This document shows, piece by piece, positions 1-12,500 of a DNA stretch of 64,000 nucleotides (position 1 is its first letter; each line of letters starts with the position of its first letter). The stretch lies in the NCBI GenBank assembly GCA_036872755.1, contig JAVHNS010000009.1:1550001-1614000 (forward strand), in the 5' to 3' direction. The notes beneath the pieces are model-generated. The model did not search any database, had not been told where the DNA came from, and was given only the letters and a program-made list of their open reading frames with translations. The translations under genes were made by a program, and so were the position numbers. Source of the stretch: Orbilia blumenaviensis. Taxonomy: Eukaryota > Ascomycota > Orbiliomycetes > Orbiliales > Orbiliaceae.

Positions 1-2131
1 TGCCCACCTGGTATTAATCGGTCCCACACTGCGCTGACCTTAGCTCAGTGTAAGATGGCTCACCGTAAGCTGCGGGTGTAGTCGTTAGGGTTATACCTAA
101 TTTCTGTACTGACTGCTTGGTCAATTTAATTATACCATATTGTAAAATTGGCAACTTTTAAAGAAATCCCGTCTTGATTGACTATAAATTAATCTTGTTT
201 GTACACTAGGATTAGATGGGATGGTGATTACACGCTTCGTCTGTGACAATTGTTCAGAGCCCTGCGCCTGATTACCACAACGCATTCGATTAATTGAGAG
301 CAGACCAGCCGAAAGCGAACTGTCCACCACGGATACAACGACAGGTTAACTACAGTGTGGGAATCCTGATACACGATATATGTACTTACAATAATCCATC
401 CTTTTTTAGCGATAATGCCATGCTAGGGCACTTCCCTAGATCCATCAAACTGAAGGGAATGCCATCACATTGACGGAATGCCACGCAACGAAATCAACAT
501 ATGATGCAACGCAACGAAGCTTCAAGTTTTACTGTGGGCGATGAATATCTATCATCCTGCTTCTACCCATCTTTCAGACTATGACCTACCAACAAATTCA
601 AAGCGATGGACACGCATAGGACTAACAATTGGCGGCCGGTTCTAGGAAAACGCAATGCGAACTTCCTGTCAAAAAAAGTGCAGCCGCTATGCAGACTGAA
701 ACCAGATGCGACTATATTCTCGGTCGTGACTAAATTCAACCTTATGGAAGCGGCCGCAATTCTCACCATCTTCGTTTCTTAATAAAAGGAATGGGGCCCG
801 TTGGTTACGATTGGCGACGCATGTGTCACGTTCTTGAGCCGCCTAGGCCATGCCACTAAGGGGTGTGCTTGGTCCAATTTACCGCTGTGCGATTAACCCT
901 GATAGTGCCGGAGCCGATCCAGTTTGCGGCGAAACCAAGGAGATGGAAAAAAGCGCCGAGGGGATTGGGATGGGTAGTAACATTCTTTCTGTCAGTTTGC
1001 CGGCATATTCATGTCTATTCACGTATAACAGTATTCCCGGCCAATCGAACATTAACTCACCCAGTCCTATAGCAGGTATTGGAATTGCGATACAGTACCT
1101 ACGAATAGGTATTCAACACTTGGTCTATAACAAATTAACAGTAACAAATGTAGAATTCGGTGCCATTGACCGCCGATCCACTATCTCGGTATCAGAGTTC
1201 GCCGACTTGGAATCTATACCAGTAGCCCTTCTTGCAAGCACTCCACGGATCCTACTATCAATGCGCTATATTACGTTTATCGGACTATTTGCATATTAGC
1301 TCCACATGAATGGGACAGCTACGCTGAGTGCTACAAACCTCCTCGGGTTACCGACCCTAAATGGCCGCAACGATCGACATACTATCTACAACCACCCTAT
1401 TATTCCGTTTCTTTAACGGTGGGCTCATTCATACTTCATCGGCTGTTTTCGCAAAGCACATTTGCAGCCAGCATCACGGCCTACTACAATTGAGCGGAAG
1501 AACAGGGCTCCCAGATCAATCAGGTTAGACTTTCGCCAATCCCAACTGCCTGTAGCTTGACAGCGTTGTTTTTAACCCTGTTGACTCCCCTGGTTGTGGG
1601 ACTTTTCAAGCATCTGAAAGGAGTAACGCCTTATCGAGAGGTAACAGCGCGGCCATTAGTGCCCCCCCGGCTGATACGAATGCAGTTTTATTTCTGGTTA
1701 AAAGGGGTTGTGTTAGGCCTCGTGGGGAGAGCACGACAGAGGAACATTGTAGTTTTTCTAGCTTTGGGGGTTATTGCGCTGCCGGTGACGGGAAGGTTGT
1801 ATGCATAACAATTGAGAAGTATACACGCAAATTAAATTGGCTCAGTTTGGAGATTTCCTGGCATATATGTGTTATTTATTAGATTCGCTTTCGCGTGTTA
1901 TCGCACGATAAGCAGGACAGCCAGAGGTCCCCCGCGATTTAGCCCCCCGCCCAATATACAACCCTTAAAGAGAAAATATTAATGATACAAAGAAGACTCA
2001 ACGCTGGCTAAAGTACTCTATGCATACCGAAGTATTTGATATATGCACAATTGTAGACGGTACACTAAAAGAAATTACAAGCCCCGAAACACCAGTTTGA
2101 AAACTGTGTTGAAATAATGCCACAAAAGGGA
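1..2131. other. Non-coding stretch, no gene recognised
   Basis: AT-rich spacer. The longest open frames (for example 850-1299 on the plus strand) have no signal peptide, no recognisable motif and no supporting splice structure, and their residue order looks random. No RNA gene or repeat shared with the rest of the window was seen here. Confidence 0.5.
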
Positions 2132-3626
2132 CTAACACTGATCTAGCATCTTAGTAGCAGTCGAAATATGCGACTTCGAAAAGATAGATCGTCTGCCAGG
2201 GTGTCTTCGGTCCCAGAGGTACCAAATTATGACCACTAACAAGGTTAATGGGATAGACACGACCCAGTAAATCCAGAAATCTCCGGAAACCTTTTCGCCA
2301 TCGTTCACCTTAAAATCAAAGAATGTTGTACTTAAGATAGCCTGGAGGATGGATTAGTAAGTCACGAAGGAACCGGGTGGCGTTTTTAGAGAACTTACGG
2401 AAACAGAGGTCGATGGTAAAAATATCATGGTGACTACAGCAATTGCTTTCATTGCATAGCTGTCAGCCTGCGCAGCTTGTCCTATTTCTGCTTGGACTTG
2501 ACTGTCCAGCTGAGCTACAGTACTGAAGGCCTACTCGAAGTTAGCTATACGTAGTTGCAACGCATTGGTTATGTCCTCTATGAATCTTCCCATACCAAGG
2601 TGATTTCGCTTCTTATTCGGGCCTCGTTTGCTTTAGCCCGAGCCTCAAGGCTTCTTACGATGGACTGTTGGAACGCCAAGTACCCAGCTATTTCGTTCTT
2701 GCAGCGCTTCACAGTCGCCAATTTGGCGGCACCTCCTTTCTGGGCTGCTTTTTCGGGGGCCAGGTTTTCGTCATCAAAGGTCTTTTGACGGCCGCATATA
2801 CTGCTCATGGTTTGGATCGCGACTCCCAGGATTTCCGTAGTGTGGAGTGCATGTCGAAGAATTTCATGGAGTTCGTTGAACCCGAAATTTTGACCCTTGG
2901 CCTGGGCGCCGACGTTGGGTTCAATGCCGGTGGGGGCTCTACTTATCGTCCTTCCATTGCGGCGGTGCTGTTAGATTCGGACGCAGACAGTTAACGTTGG
3001 CTGACATCATTTAAGGTGACACAAAGTGTATTTGGGATAATATGCTATACCTCTTCCAACGCCCGAACCCGATCGCGAAGGTTCCAAACCGCTGTGTTGT
3101 AACAAGCCACAATCGGTTCAAGTAGAAATTGGTGTGCCCAATAAGGATTCATCATAGCTGGGCTTGCTTTGATGTTTTCGCATCTATTTTTTAATTCATC
3201 TTGGACGCTCTTCGCGGCATCGAAGAAGATAATTGTGTGGTGGTTGGGTTCCGTCCATGTTGTTGTGACCCCCATCTTATACCACACATATCCGGACTCG
3301 AGTTCCTTGAAGGGAAATTTCACTTCGAAATGAAACCATGTAACTGTTCGAAAATGAATATTTTGAATAAGTCGTGGATTCTATATGCAATGGAAAAGGG
3401 GTTGACGTACCATGGCTTCTTATTGTGGTTTCATCTTCGCAAAAGATATCCTCGGACCCGAAATAGCCTTGGAGTCGCTTGCATACATCAGACCAGACGT
3501 ATTCTGGGATGGAACACCGCTGAAATAGCTTTTGGCGCAGGATAGGGTCCTCATTGAGCCGGGCTCTTGTGATAAAACTAATCGTGTGTGGCTTAGCTTC
3601 GTTGATAAGTTTTGTTGTCGGTAAGG
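2132..3626 (-). CDS. CorA-like Mg2+ transporter-type membrane protein, 5' end not located
   Basis: Fungal protein of the CorA-like family: a long soluble N-terminal region and a membrane pair at the C-terminus. Exons I can join in frame are 3626-3411, 3343-3051, 2967-2596, 2530-2399 and 2341-2132, with introns of 57-83 nt. The first exon carries the block RLQGYFGSEDIF, followed by TWFHFEVKFPFKELES. A helical region (HEILRHALHTTEILGVAIQTM) leads to the family signature MKAIAVVTMIFLP, which starts the first membrane segment. After the last intron FWIYWVVSIPLTLLVVIIW is the second segment, with a short basic tail. The canonical CorA GMN loop is not obvious, as is usual in this fungal group. No ATG opens the most upstream exon; its frame is blocked by a stop, so one or more 5' exons lie further up or are lost. 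Family call is good, ion transport is inferred. Confidence 0.75.
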
Positions 3627-5735
3627 CTTATATACTAGGAGTACCAACATGAGCGTTAAATTCTGTCTGTCTTTGCTCTTTGATGGAATTAGTTATATAT
3701 CGCACAAGCGATTAGTCCCTTCAAATATTTGAGGTTTATACATACAGTCAGAAATCTCTTGAGTACTTCATGAGATGCATCTATTGAAGGAATGAATTAG
3801 CATGTGTTCAGGTAGCTGAGATGTGCTCCAAACATCCGAAACCAACCCACCTTCTTCGATAATATTTACCAACGACATCGCTACCAGAAGGATAATTGAA
3901 AATGCCAAGAATATATAAAATATGTGAATATGGAAAATTATAGGTAAATCTAGCAGAAGACCTGGCGATTCGGTTATTTCGTTCGCGTTCTAGCTGAGGC
4001 CTGGATTCATCCGCGATCCAGTGGATCTATTACAGGTCCGGAAATTTAATGTGGTATTTAAACAGGCGGGGAAAATGAACCGATCCTGCAGCATCTGAAC
4101 TGACCGCGGGTTGCTTACAGTCACTCGGAAAACCTCATATCATTTGCCCAGCCTGTCCTACATGAGGACGGTCGGGAGTCAACCCAGCCTTCTGCCCCGC
4201 CACGTCACACACTTCACACGCTGTTCGACTTTCAGCCGCTTCGTTGCAGTAGATTCAGGCCCTCTTAAATCTTGGACCCCAGTTTGTGACCGCGGCTAGA
4301 TATAAAATATCACGAGTCCATGTATGCTCGATTATACTATCGCAGCTAGTTAGTGTACGTACGTTTAGAAAGAGAAAAAAAGATTAGTTAACAGGCAGAA
4401 TATTAGTGCTACCAGACGCCTAGTCTCCGTGGCAAGATACTAGCTAGGCTCATAATCTAGCTTAAGAAATCGGGATTTTCCCCTTTCTTAGCCTACTAAC
4501 CGCCCCGATATAGTTACTTAGGATTTGGCTGTTCTGGTTTCTGGGATGGCTCTCATTAAATTATGTAACTCAAGGGCTGTGTCGACCCGCCAAAGTCGAT
4601 GGATCGCGAAAACGAGGAAGGCTGCGTTGTCGGGCTTTAGGTCGACGAATTTCTCCGTGCACCGACCTTGCTCTCGCTGGCCGGCGCTCTGAAGTTTCTC
4701 AATGCAATGCAACATTGGTAGCCTCGAATCTAAGGCTACAATCGGGGCGCAATAAAAGAGAACTATATCATTTATGATTCGAATATTCGGTGGTTAGCAT
4801 CAATAATATTGTCTCTGCTGGTGGACGCGTACCGTCGATATACCCTGCATAACAACAATAGCCATCTGACCAGTCATCTTCGTCGGTGTCCTTCTGGTGT
4901 TGCAGTTGCGTCGAGTCGGTGTGGTGAAGGAGCCGGAAGGTGACGCTGCTTCTTGCGGCTAAGTCTTGACGGAGGCGCTCCAAAGCCCCGCTACGAATTC
5001 ATGCCTGTTTCCAACCACAGGTATTTCCTTTAAAGCTCGATTCCAGAATCTTCCCCCAGAGTTGAAACTTGCATAGCCACAATTGTGTCCAGATGAGGGA
5101 TATGGTTCCCGACTACTGAGGGCTTATGTCTTCTTTGGCAACACATTGGCTGTATCCCTCCACCGAATATCACAAAGAGGTGTCCTTGAGGTAAAGAGTC
5201 CGGCCAGGCTATGGTTTGACTTGGGGATATTATGGCCAGTAAATAGACAAACCAGTCCGGTGGAGATTTTAAATAGGGCACCGGCGGATTTTTTTTAAAA
5301 GGGAAGGCAGTACTATAACGCTTAGGGATCATGACGAGGAGTTTGATATGGGGTTTGACGGGATGACCCGACCATAATTAGTTAAGTATTAATATGTATA
5401 AGCGTTAGCAGCGATACTCGTTTGGAGTACTTAAATCAAGACCCAGATCCAGGTAGTACATGAGAACTAGTATACAGAAAAGGAAGATGAACGTATATAT
5501 ACATTCCTAGTTATAAATTTATTGCTCATAATGCCGCCCAATATGCTATTAAAGACTGTCCAAGTTTTTCACGACGAAATCTCCTAGTATTTGGTGGCTG
5601 TCGTGCAGTTTCAATCGCCGGGCATTGATTTTAGTTGAGGGAAGAGCGGACTGCCTGTCTCCACTAAAATCCCGGATTCAAGACAAACTTCATATCCTAA
5701 AAGAACGTTAACCGATGCTGCTCCGCCAGGATTAA
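3627..5735. other. Spacer with coding-like fragments on the minus strand
   Basis: Two minus-strand open stretches, 4983-4768 and about 4795-4518, have protein-like composition and could be exons split by an intron or a frameshift; another lies at 5332-5030. I recognise no family in them. They could be missing 5' exons of the CorA-like gene or relics of another gene. Elsewhere I see nothing beyond AT-rich spacer. Confidence 0.3.
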
Positions 5736-8700
5736 TTAAAAGTGAAGGTTTTGCAAATATACCTCAAGAGCACTGCTTAAATCACCATTCGCACTATCGT
5801 CTAGGGTGAATGTTGCAAGGCGACCCTTCCGCTCTTGTAATGCTGCGATATTCTGTAGCTCATATTAGCTAAAGGGAGGTTTGTACAGCCTTGAAAGTGA
5901 GGTACGAACCTGTTCAACAGATTTCTCTGTAATGTACCGAATGACGGTAACTGGCCTAGTTTGCCCCATCCTGTAGGCTCTCCCAATGGCTTGAGCCTCA
6001 ATCGCCGGGTTCCATTGGGGCTCAATAATATGAACTTGATCGGCGTTGGTTAATGTTAGGCTGATAATAGTTGATTAGTGATCGGGGACATTCGGGCAAT
6101 TTGGATTTAAGACTTGATCATACCCAACAGCACAAGAGTCAATGGTCATGATCAGTACGGCGACGCTTTGGTCTTCTTGAAACTTTGCTACGACCGAGCT
6201 TCGGCGTAATGCGTTGGTAGTCCCATCGATTTGTAAGAAGGAAACACCAGCTTGTGATAGCATGTCGCTAAGCATATTCGATGTCAGACGCCAGGATGTA
6301 AAAGCGATACTGTAGAAATTTTTAGCTGCGGAGTCCCAATTTTATAAATGGGGAGTATTCTTGTGGTTGCTACCTTTTAGACCCAGAACGTGATGCCTCA
6401 AGGATGTTTGAAACAACTGCGTTCAGTTTAGAAGAACATCCTGACCTTGTAGAGCCTTCTTCCGTAGTAGCAAACGACGGCCCGGAGTACAATGGCGACG
6501 ATATCCCGCGCTTATAACCCGTAGGAGGAACATCCAGAAATGTTTCGGATGTTGGCGTGCGCCCCATTTCAGCCAGAGCCAATGTCCCACCAACACCAAA
6601 CTGGCGACCACATTCTAGACATCCCTCAAGGCCATCTAACATTAATTGTGCATCTGGCCCACTATTGGCGCAAGATAGACACGGCTCTTGATCAGGGGTA
6701 TCCGATCTTGAAGATATAGCAGGGGAATGGCTACCGTTAATGACAGCCGACATGGTACCATGGTTGCAAAGTCTCCTAAGCTTCATCATCGTGGCGAACA
6801 ATAAACAATGTGTTTTCGGTTTTTGATTTAGGCAAGCTTGTCTATCGAATTCATTCTTGCATTCAACGAGGATACCCTCGTATGCCTCTTTCTCATCGGT
6901 GGAAAGTGCTACGGGAACCGTCTTCGTCTCCAACGGTGGGAGTTCCAGAAGCGAGCTCTGTCTGCGCAAGCAGAGAATCCGAAGCAGGTATTGCAGGTTT
7001 ACGTAAGAGTTTTCAGAGTCTGATCGAAGTGGGGCGATTATATACTTTTCGAAATCGCTTTTTTTGTCTATCGGGGTGAAGCGAAGGAATTTTAAGAGCG
7101 ACCTCAAGTCGTGTAGGCTATTTTGTATTGGGGTTCCAGTTAAACACCATCTCGTTTCCGCTTGAAGACTTGCGGCGGCTTTAAATAATTGAGTTGATTG
7201 GTTTCGTATCCAGTGTGCTATACGCCACTTGGGTTAGCTGGTCCTTTCTTTATTAGATCGCTTTAGAGCTAACTCGAGTGATCAACCTTCATCTAAAACC
7301 ACTCTTAGCCATCCCACTTTTGCGAGAATCTGCCCTCTTTTAAAGTCGGCGGCAAGGGTTTGGTAAGTGGTTAGAACAATGTCGCCGTTTTTCAAAGCTG
7401 TGTCCTCCTTGGCGCGATTGCACCCATGGAAATGGTGAACTTCGAACGTCCCTGGATGAAAACGCCTGCAGTAGTTAGATTTGTACCAGAGTATTTTTTA
7501 GAACAACTAAAGCTCCGCTACATACCTCGCAATCTCTGAGTCCCAGACATCTAAGACCTCTATATTTCACCGGCATTAGAAAATAAATAATTTACAAAAT
7601 AAGATAAGTCCTTACGTCTGGATGGGAGAACTATTAACGTTGGGCCTAAGTGCTCCCCAGCCGCTTCCTTCGAGCAAGCAATAGCAGTTAGCATGGTTAA
7701 AGTCTTGCCTAATCCCATGCTATCTGCTATGACTCCCCCGCGGGATGGTCCCGCATGCTGCGAAAAAAACCCTCTAAAGCAACCTATCAGCATGAACTAC
7801 ATGGTAATCTGAATACATGACCATCTTACCTAGGATTGAGCAGTTGCCGAAACTCACGGTCCACTTTCTCGGATATGAACGCATCTTCGCGGCTAAGGAT
7901 AAAACAGACGCCCTCGACCTGATGCCTATATACAGAGTCAGTTCAAATACAGTCGCCCCGGCTTATAAATGCCTATGTACTTACGGTCTCAACTTTGTTT
8001 CAACTAGACGAAGACTCTCTATGCGCTCTATGCCAAAGCCATGAGTCAAGGGTATTTGGACATGGTCTAATGACTCCAGGATACTCTGAATATCTCTAGA
8101 TATTTGTTGTGACTTGTTATCGGTAGGCATAGGACCGATCAGGTGCCTCAAGTCTGCTAAAGCTTCATCATCGTAGAAATAATGGGGGTTGGCATATTTT
8201 ATACCCTGTTCCAGGAACACGGGGTGTTGTAAGTACGTCTGCTCATCCTCAAGTTTCTCTCCCACCTTTTCGGCAATGTTTTCTGGCCCTAATATATTTA
8301 TCGTAACGTTGATTCGTGTTTTTTTGCTGCAAGCGTTCTTTGGGATCCTACTAAAGTTGGAGGAAGAAATGACAACACGAAAGGAAATTTCACCGAGCCC
8401 TTGAATAGACTTCAGTTGCAGGGTAGTGTTGTTGTCAAGAACACCAAAGGTAGATCCATCATCCTCTGCCAAACGATAAGCATAATCTTTATACTCCAAA
8501 TTAAAAACGTGAAACGACGTCCAAGGGTTGATCCAGGTATCTTTAGACTTCAAGTAGGTAACTTCTGCTTTGCTATCAGTTAGGGACCCATAGCAGATGA
8601 TTGTGGTTGAGCGTTCTTGAGGCGTATCATTCGAATATGTAGTCTCGGTTCCGATGGAGAGCTGTCCTGGACTGGGCGACCAGTCCATTTCTTCAGTCTC

Positions 8701-8796
8701 ATCTGTGTTGATTAGGTAGCATATTTGCTGCTTTCTGCAAGGACCCTCTGCTTCTTCTGAGGACTCTTCCCTTGATCTTTTGAGGGGACCCGTCAT
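5736..8796 (-). CDS. SNF2-family (Rad5/HLTF-type) DNA-dependent ATPase/helicase
   Basis: Nine exons join in frame to about 860 residues: 8796-7985, 7925-7830, 7773-7616, 7559-7526, 7465-7287, 7217-6374, 6309-6124, 6060-5910 and 5858-5736. The acidic, Ser-rich N-terminus is followed by KLRPHQVEGVCFIL at the start of the ATPase core. Motif I is DSMGLGKTLT near residue 320. Motif II is DEAH, its codons split by an intron at 7286-7218. Motif III region is CLTGTPIQN. The RecA2 lobe ends with motif VI QAIGRAYRMGQTRPV near residue 790. Between the lobes, CLSC and CLEC pairs form a reduced RING-like cysteine cluster. SNF2 proteins move or remodel nucleosomes and DNA; HLTF/Rad5 relatives act in DNA-damage tolerance. 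The core looks intact. Substrate and pathway cannot be read from sequence. It is divergent from the neighbouring NLR gene (opposite strand, 0.8 kb apart). Confidence 0.9.
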
Positions 8797-8973
8797 CCCG
8801 TTGCCGGCACCACATCAATCTGTCGGTGCCAACAGAATATGCTTATAGGTGCTACGTACCACCGGCCGACCTTGGGCTGAATATTGCAATTTTTTTGGGG
8901 GCACGTTAGTAGACTGAAAAAATAGGCCAGTTACCTAATTTCTCGGAGAGTTATATGGACTAAGTGTAGGGAG

Positions 8974-9282
8974 ATGCGTCTACTAAGAGCAAGAGGAAGG
9001 GAAAACCAGAGGGACATGTTTATCTTAGACCTCAGGCCTCGCCTTGAAGCTAGCGACTTGCCCCTGCCTCTCACTAAGTACCTCTGTAGGATCAGAATTT
9101 TGAAGCTCGACAATTCAGAACACCGCCCCGTTTCCCATTCACAAGTCTTAACGCAAGGCACTATCCTCCAACTCGCAAGGCGCCTTCCGAACTTGTTTCG
9201 AATCGTTAATCGGCCAATCGGGGCCGAAGCCACTTTATTCCTATCACCCAAAAGCTATCCAACGCGAGCTAGCAGGATGTAG
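8974..9282 (+). pseudogene. Possible remnant of an F-box/LRR-like fungal gene
   Basis: A 102-residue open frame contains the block DLPLPLTKYLCRIRILKL and, 35 residues on, QLARRLPNL. These resemble the spacing of blocks in a common uncharacterised fungal F-box-like family, where the strand LPLT..I..IR.L.L is followed by a helix ending LAARLP.L. The expected continuation after this helix is missing and no F-box precedes it, so if the match is real the gene is broken. Coding status is uncertain; chance resemblance is possible. Confidence 0.22.
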
Positions 9283-9575
9283 ACCACAGATGCGAGGTTT
9301 GTCACTGCATCAAAATACCTAGCCTTTTCGCCCAGCCCGGAAGAAGTGGAAACAACCTCTTAAGCCTACCCCTCCCCATTCTTTCGTTTTAAAGGCGGTG
9401 TCTTCGGCATTCAAATCCACAACAATATCCTATTGAATATTTAGGCTTCAAAGGACAAGAACTTTTAATTCTCAAACTCTATAGATTTATACTATCGATT
9501 ATCCCGCACTGATATAGGGAAGCGCTTATGCAATACAGTTCCTAGCTTTCAGACCACAGCAGCTGCGGCCAAAGT

Positions 9576-12500
9576 TTGTGCAAGATGAGCGGCCTTACCG
9601 CCCAAAGCTTCCAGGCATCTCTTGACAAATTCCAAAAGCGACTTTCCAAAGAAAATAAGCGACGATTCCCACAAACAAGCCTTGAGGGTGTTAAACTTGA
9701 AATGAAGGAGATCCAGAAACGTCTGGGGCCGGAGAAAAACTTACGGAATTTTAACAGGTTAAAGAAATTTCTGGAGGGAATGAAACAAGTGGAACAACTT
9801 GTTCAAGTATTTCTTAACTGCTCTGAAGTCGTGGCGTATGTCTGGGTAAGTAAAAACTTATAATACTCCTAAGCTCTAGATGATCACTACCATATTGATC
9901 TTACTAATAGCCGTATAGGGTCCTATAAAACTAGCATTGATGGTACATATCAAGCATTGATCCGAGAGAGACCCATGCACCATTTACGGGATACTAAATT
10001 ATATTTAGATGGTATCAACGAAAGTCGAGAACCTAGATCGGCTGCTCGGAGTCTACGAAGAAATTGGAGAGGTGATTCATGGTGTTGGCAAGTATGATAG
10101 ACTCTTTAGAAATTACCCGGACATTCGAAGGATTCTGGAAATGTACTTCTACGATATTCTTGAATTCCACCATGAAGTCTTGGAGCTGTTCTCAAAATCA
10201 AGTATGTCTTGATCCCTGGCTTTCCTTGTCAAAAGACTAATGGACTTGAAGATTGGACGCGAATGCTCAGCTATGCCTGGCCAACTTTCAAAACAAGATT
10301 CGACCCTATCATCGACAGTCTAAAACGGCATCGTGATCTGCTTTCCGACGAAAAGATAACAGCAATCCTAGAAGAATCGCAACAAAATAACCGAGTAATC
10401 GAGACAATTCCAACCGGGTTTCAAGAGATAATTACGAAACTAGATCAACTACAAAAGGATATAGATGACAAGAAGCTTCAAGCACACGAGCACAAAATAA
10501 AACGGAAAGAAATATTGAAAACAAAACTGCACCCACCAAACTACCATCAACACCAGCTTTTAGCTTCTAAAAAACGTTCGGCGCCATCTTCAGGTAATTG
10601 GGTGTTTCAAGACCCTAAGTTTAAAGCTTGGTTGGGTGGGGATTTAATCATGGATAGCATTCTCTATATCAACGGAATTCCTGGCTCAGGTAAGATAGAG
10701 CTAATAATTATGGTTCTGACTGGTCTCGTAATTCGGTCCTCATCTGTAACTTTTAATTCAGGGAAAACGACCTTGCTTTCGAAAATCATTACCTCGTTAT
10801 TGAGCGATAGCGCTACAAATGGTAGTATCGTCCTATATTTTTACTTCAAACATGACGATAAATTCGGCAAAACGAAAGATGCAATGCTACTTGCGATATT
10901 AATGCAGCTGGCAGAACAAGACGATGTACTACTAGAATATATCTATCAGAAATGTGCTGGCTTAGCAGAGTCTGAGATACTACAGGAGTTGTTCCTTCAA
11001 GGGATGTTGACACACTGCTTCGAAAAATGTGGAAAAGTACGGATAGTCTTAGATGCCTTAGATGAAGCAGAGGAAGCAGAAAAAGATATAGAAGACATGC
11101 GCCCGGTGATTGCATGGCTTAAGGAACAAGCCTCGCCGGCCGTTTCACGTGGTTATCAACTCAGGTTGTTAGTATCGGGCCAGAGGGATGGCCACATCGA
11201 CGAAGCTCTATCAGAATACCCAGCCATTAATCTCGACAAGGCCGCCCGGCACAAGACCGATATTATGGATTACGCGTATTCGAGAGCGCTTAACATTCAA
11301 GCCCGGTTTAAATTGGGGCCAGACGAGTACAGTGACATAATATGCAAAGTAGCGGAGTTCGCTAATGGTATGTCAGCCGGTAATCGCGTTTCTTATTTAC
11401 TTGTCCTACTACTAACCGTTATATATTAGGGATGTTCTTATACGTCAAGGTCGTTTTGGATAACCTTTTGGAACAACGATCTGTCGCAAAGTTTAGAAAA
11501 GAACTTAACCAGGAAAATTTCCCAAAGGGTCTCAACCAAGCGTATGTCGTCTGGCCAAACTTATAGTGTCTATTAACTATTCTAACCGCGATGATCAGAT
11601 ATGAGCGCGTAGCTCTGCGTATTTTTGATGAAGCCCACGAGTCGAAGAGCTCAGCAGCAGTCAACATCCTAGGATGGATAGTGACCTCGGGGAGGCCCCT
11701 GCGTTGGCGGGAGATACAAGCCAGGTTCTGCATAGACCCAGAAGATGCTATTTGTGACCCTGAGGAACGGCTAGAAGACTCGTGCAAGATCCTATGTAGT
11801 TCATTGGTCGATTTTGAGCCTTGTTGTGATCATAAGGACACCGAGTCTGAGCAGGTCGTTAGTATCGTTCACCCCACGGCTAGCAGGTGAGCCACCCTAA
11901 ATGGATATTCAATATTAGTGGTTTGAACATCCAATTGACAGGAAAGCAGCTATCTAATACAGACGGGACGCCTTAAAGTATTCAAGGAACATGCGCAAGC
12001 GGCTATTTATTTTTCGCAGTATTTACTATCACACCCCTTCGAAAGCCACTTAGTAGATACGGAAATTCGTGATCAGGCCGTAGGTGGCTACTACGCACTT
12101 CATGATTATGCTTGTGCCTTCTGGTATCATCACTTCCGATCGGCCCTTAGCACACCATCCGATATTTCAAACAACCTTATCGACAGTGTTATACGATATG
12201 CGGAACCTTTGATTTCTCTATTTCAGCCCGCATCGCAGCTGCCGAGCATTGAAGGTCAAGACAGAATTGGGACGTTTGCCCAAAATGATGTTCTATCGAA
12301 AGTCAACGAGTGCTGGGAACTTGGGGTCCAAGAATCTAAGCTCGCCCAACAAGTCACCCGCATTCGGGCTATAATTGAATCTATTGTCCAAAACGACTTG
12401 GATAACGCACAAGACGAGGTATTCTACGGCCTCCACGGTGTTTTGCGCTACAAATGCCCAAACCCGAAATGCATACTTTTCGCCAATGGATTCAGCAGCA

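Noticed and set aside
850..1299. 149-codon plus-strand frame
   Set aside because: No motif, and other frames in the area are similarly open; likely chance.
3420..3650. Minus-strand frame starting MLVLLVYKP
   Set aside because: Another frame in the same place encodes the CorA-like exon with the conserved YFGSEDIF block; this one is a shadow.
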